Below are positions 3,927 through 5,441 of a stretch of 5,441 nt of DNA, piece after piece. The DNA is from Alphaproteobacteria bacterium (GTDB taxonomy: Bacteria; Pseudomonadota; Alphaproteobacteria; Sphingomonadales; Sphingomonadaceae). Each line of letters starts with the position of its first letter. Position 1 is the stretch's first letter. A program made the translations under genes and the position numbers. The notes under the pieces were generated by a model. The model made no database searches, was not told the DNA's origin, and was given only the letters and a program-made list of their open reading frames with translations. The stretch spans positions 1 through 5,441 of the forward strand of contig JAHJSJ010000262.1 in assembly GCA_018830415.1 (NCBI GenBank), read 5' to 3'.

Positions 3927-5441
3927 ATGGCCGATGCCGAAACCGCCGCTCCGACCCGCACCGTCAGGTTGCAGGTTGCTCCTGCGCGACAGGAAGAATC
4001 GGGGCAGGGCATCGCCCGCATGCCACGCTCGGCGTTCCAGAAGCTCGGGATTACCGAGGGCGACGTGGTCGAAATCACCGGCAAGCGCGCCACTGCGGCG
4101 ATCGCCATGGCCGCCTATCCCGAAGATGACGCGCTCGATGTGGTGCGGCTCGACGGGCTGCAGCGCGGCAATGCCGAGGCGGGATCGGGTGAACACGTCG
4201 ACATCGCCAAAGCCGAATCGCGCCCAGCCACCCGCGTGGTGTTTGCACCCGCCCAGCGCGAAATGCGGCTTCAGGGGCCAACCCAGGCGTTGAAGCGCAA
4301 TTTCTTCCGCCGCCCGCTGGTGGCCGGTGATCTGGTGGCGACCACCGGGCAGCAGCCGGTGCAGAATATGCCGCCCGATGTTCGCCAGCTGTTGCGCGCT
4401 CCAGCCTATGCCTTGACCCAGATTCGCCTCACCGTCGCCGCGACCAGTCCCAAGGGCATCGTCCATATTGACGAGAACACCGAGGTCGAACTGCGCGCCG
4501 AATTCGAAGAACCGCGCGATGGCCGGGCGGCGGTCAATTACGATGATGTCGGCGGGATGGACGATACCATTAACGCCTTGCGCGAAATGGTGGAATTGCC
4601 GCTGCGCTATCCGGAATTGTTCATCCGGCTGGGGGTGGAACCGCCCAAGGGTGTGCTGCTCCACGGCCCGCCGGGCACGGGCAAGACCCGTCTGGCGCAG
4701 GCGGTCGCGAACGAATCGGACGCGGAATTCTTCACCATCAACGGCCCGGAAATCATGGGTTCGGCCTATGGCGAGAGCGAAAAACGCCTGCGCGAAGTGT
4801 TCGAAGAGGCTGCCCGCGCGGCGCCCGCGATCATCTTCATCGACGAAATCGATTCGATCGCGCCCAAACGCACGCAGGTGCCGGGCGAGGCCGAAAAACG
4901 GCTGGTGGCGCAGCTGCTGACGCTGATGGACGGGCTGGAAAAGCGCGCCAATCTGGTGGTGATTGCGGCCACCAACCGGCCCGACGCGATTGACGAGGCA
5001 TTGCGGCGGCCGGGCCGGTTCGATCGCGAAATCGTGATCGGCGTGCCCGATGAACGCGGGCGGCGCGAGATTCTCAGCATTCATACCCGCGGAATGCCGT
5101 TGGAGGCCGCGGTTGATCTGAAAGAACTCGCCCGTGTCACCCACGGTTTTGTCGGCGCGGATATTGCTGCGCTGGCGCGTGAGGCGGCGATTGAGGCGGT
5201 GCGGCGGATCATGCCCCGGCTCGATCTGGATGAACGCACGATCCCGCCCGAAGTGCTCGAAGACCTGTGCGTTACCCGCGACGATTTCCTTGCCGCGCTC
5301 AAGCGCGTGCTGCCATCGGCCATGCGTGAGGTGATGGTGCAGATGCCCAATGTCAGCTGGAGCGATATTGGCGGCGTGGATGATGCCATCGACAAGCTGA
5401 AAGAGGGGATCGAACTGCCGCTCAAGAACCCTGAAGCGTTC
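3927..5441 (+). CDS. CDC48/VAT-family double-AAA ATPase (3' end outside window)
   Basis: An open frame of 505 codons runs from ATG at 3927 to the window edge with no stop; family members have roughly 750-800 residues, so about a third is missing. These hexameric ATPases (eukaryotic p97/Cdc48, archaeal VAT) unfold or extract protein substrates in the cytoplasm. Residues 11-95 form the double-psi-barrel part of the N-domain (RTVRLQVAPA, GIARMPRSAFQKLGITEGD); about 105-192 is the second N-subdomain. The D1 ATPase spans about 203-430: NYDDVGG (204-210), Walker A GPPGTGKT (247-254, Lys253), Walker B IIFIDEID (302-309, Glu307), sensor-1 Asn350 (ATN), and arginine fingers Arg361/Arg364 in LRRPGRFDR. 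The D1 pore loop reads GSAYGESE (278-285), with Tyr281. D2 begins at NVSWSDIGGVDDAIDKLKE (475-493) and is cut before its Walker A. D1 looks fully active. There is no obvious functional tie to the divergent sco operon. Confidence 0.95.
   Translation, partial: MADAETAAPTRTVRLQVAPARQEESGQGIARMPRSAFQKLGITEGDVVEITGKRATAAIAMAAYPEDDALDVVRLDGLQRGNAEAGSGEHVDIAKAESRPATRVVFAPAQREMRLQGPTQALKRNFFRRPLVAGDLVATTGQQPVQNMPPDVRQLLRAPAYALTQIRLTVAATSPKGIVHIDENTEVELRAEFEEPRDGRAAVNYDDVGGMDDTINALREMVELPLRYPELFIRLGVEPPKGVLLHGPPGTGKTRLAQAVANESDAEFFTINGPEIMGSAYGESEKRLREVFEEAARAAPAIIFIDEIDSIAPKRTQVPGEAEKRLVAQLLTLMDGLEKRANLVVIAATNRPDAIDEALRRPGRFDREIVIGVPDERGRREILSIHTRGMPLEAAVDLKELARVTHGFVGADIAALAREAAIEAVRRIMPRLDLDERTIPPEVLEDLCVTRDDFLAALKRVLPSAMREVMVQMPNVSWSDIGGVDDAIDKLKEGIELPLKNPEAF

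Noticed and set aside
3882..5144. 420-residue minus-strand reading frame opposite the CDC48 gene
   Set aside because: It is the antisense of a clearly recognisable AAA ATPase; its composition (His, Arg, Phe, Gly, Gln) is a by-product of codon bias, and there is no family match.

Overview
The window looks like chromosomal DNA from an alphaproteobacterium, most likely a sphingomonad of the Erythrobacteraceae/Sphingomonadaceae type. This is inferred from the GC-rich coding sequence, the style of the CoA-transferase, esterase and CDC48 proteins, and a short AAAACCGGTTCCCA-type repeat at the left edge that I remember as recurrent in Alphaproteobacteria. I see no insertion sequence, phage gene, tRNA, rRNA or CRISPR array.

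Layout: positions 36-3430 hold a four-gene operon on the minus strand. In transcription order it is scoA, scoB (the two subunits of a succinyl-CoA:3-ketoacid CoA-transferase), a membrane-anchored or exported alpha/beta-hydrolase, and a CaiB/BaiF (family III) CoA-transferase. Every junction overlaps: ATGA (4 nt) for scoA/scoB, TGATG (1 nt) for scoB/hydrolase, and 14 nt for hydrolase/caiB. This points to one translationally coupled transcript. From 3927 to the right edge, on the plus strand, is the first two thirds of a CDC48/VAT-type double-AAA ATPase. It has a complete N-domain and D1 ATPase and is cut by the window end at the start of D2.

Between the two divergent units lies about 0.5 kb without a convincing protein gene. 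Its middle is AT-richer than the genes (30 of 80 bases are G or C in 3541-3620) and dense in palindromes. It contains several TTGC-NN-(T)GCA sites, a perfect 10-bp hairpin, a stretch with mutually exclusive foldings, and a textbook plus-strand intrinsic terminator (3774-3802). No plus-strand gene precedes that terminator, so it is the best hint of an undescribed element here: a candidate small RNA or a prematurely terminated leader of the CDC48 gene. A second GC-rich hairpin follows just before the CDC48 gene.

How the genes work together: ScoAB should move CoA from succinyl-CoA to acetoacetate (or a similar 3-oxo acid), feeding ketone-body, polyhydroxybutyrate or leucine-type catabolism. The CaiB-type enzyme would do an analogous transfer on another carboxylate, and the hydrolase may release an acid from an ester. 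The substrates of the last two cannot be read from the sequence. The CDC48-type unfoldase is functionally separate protein quality-control machinery.
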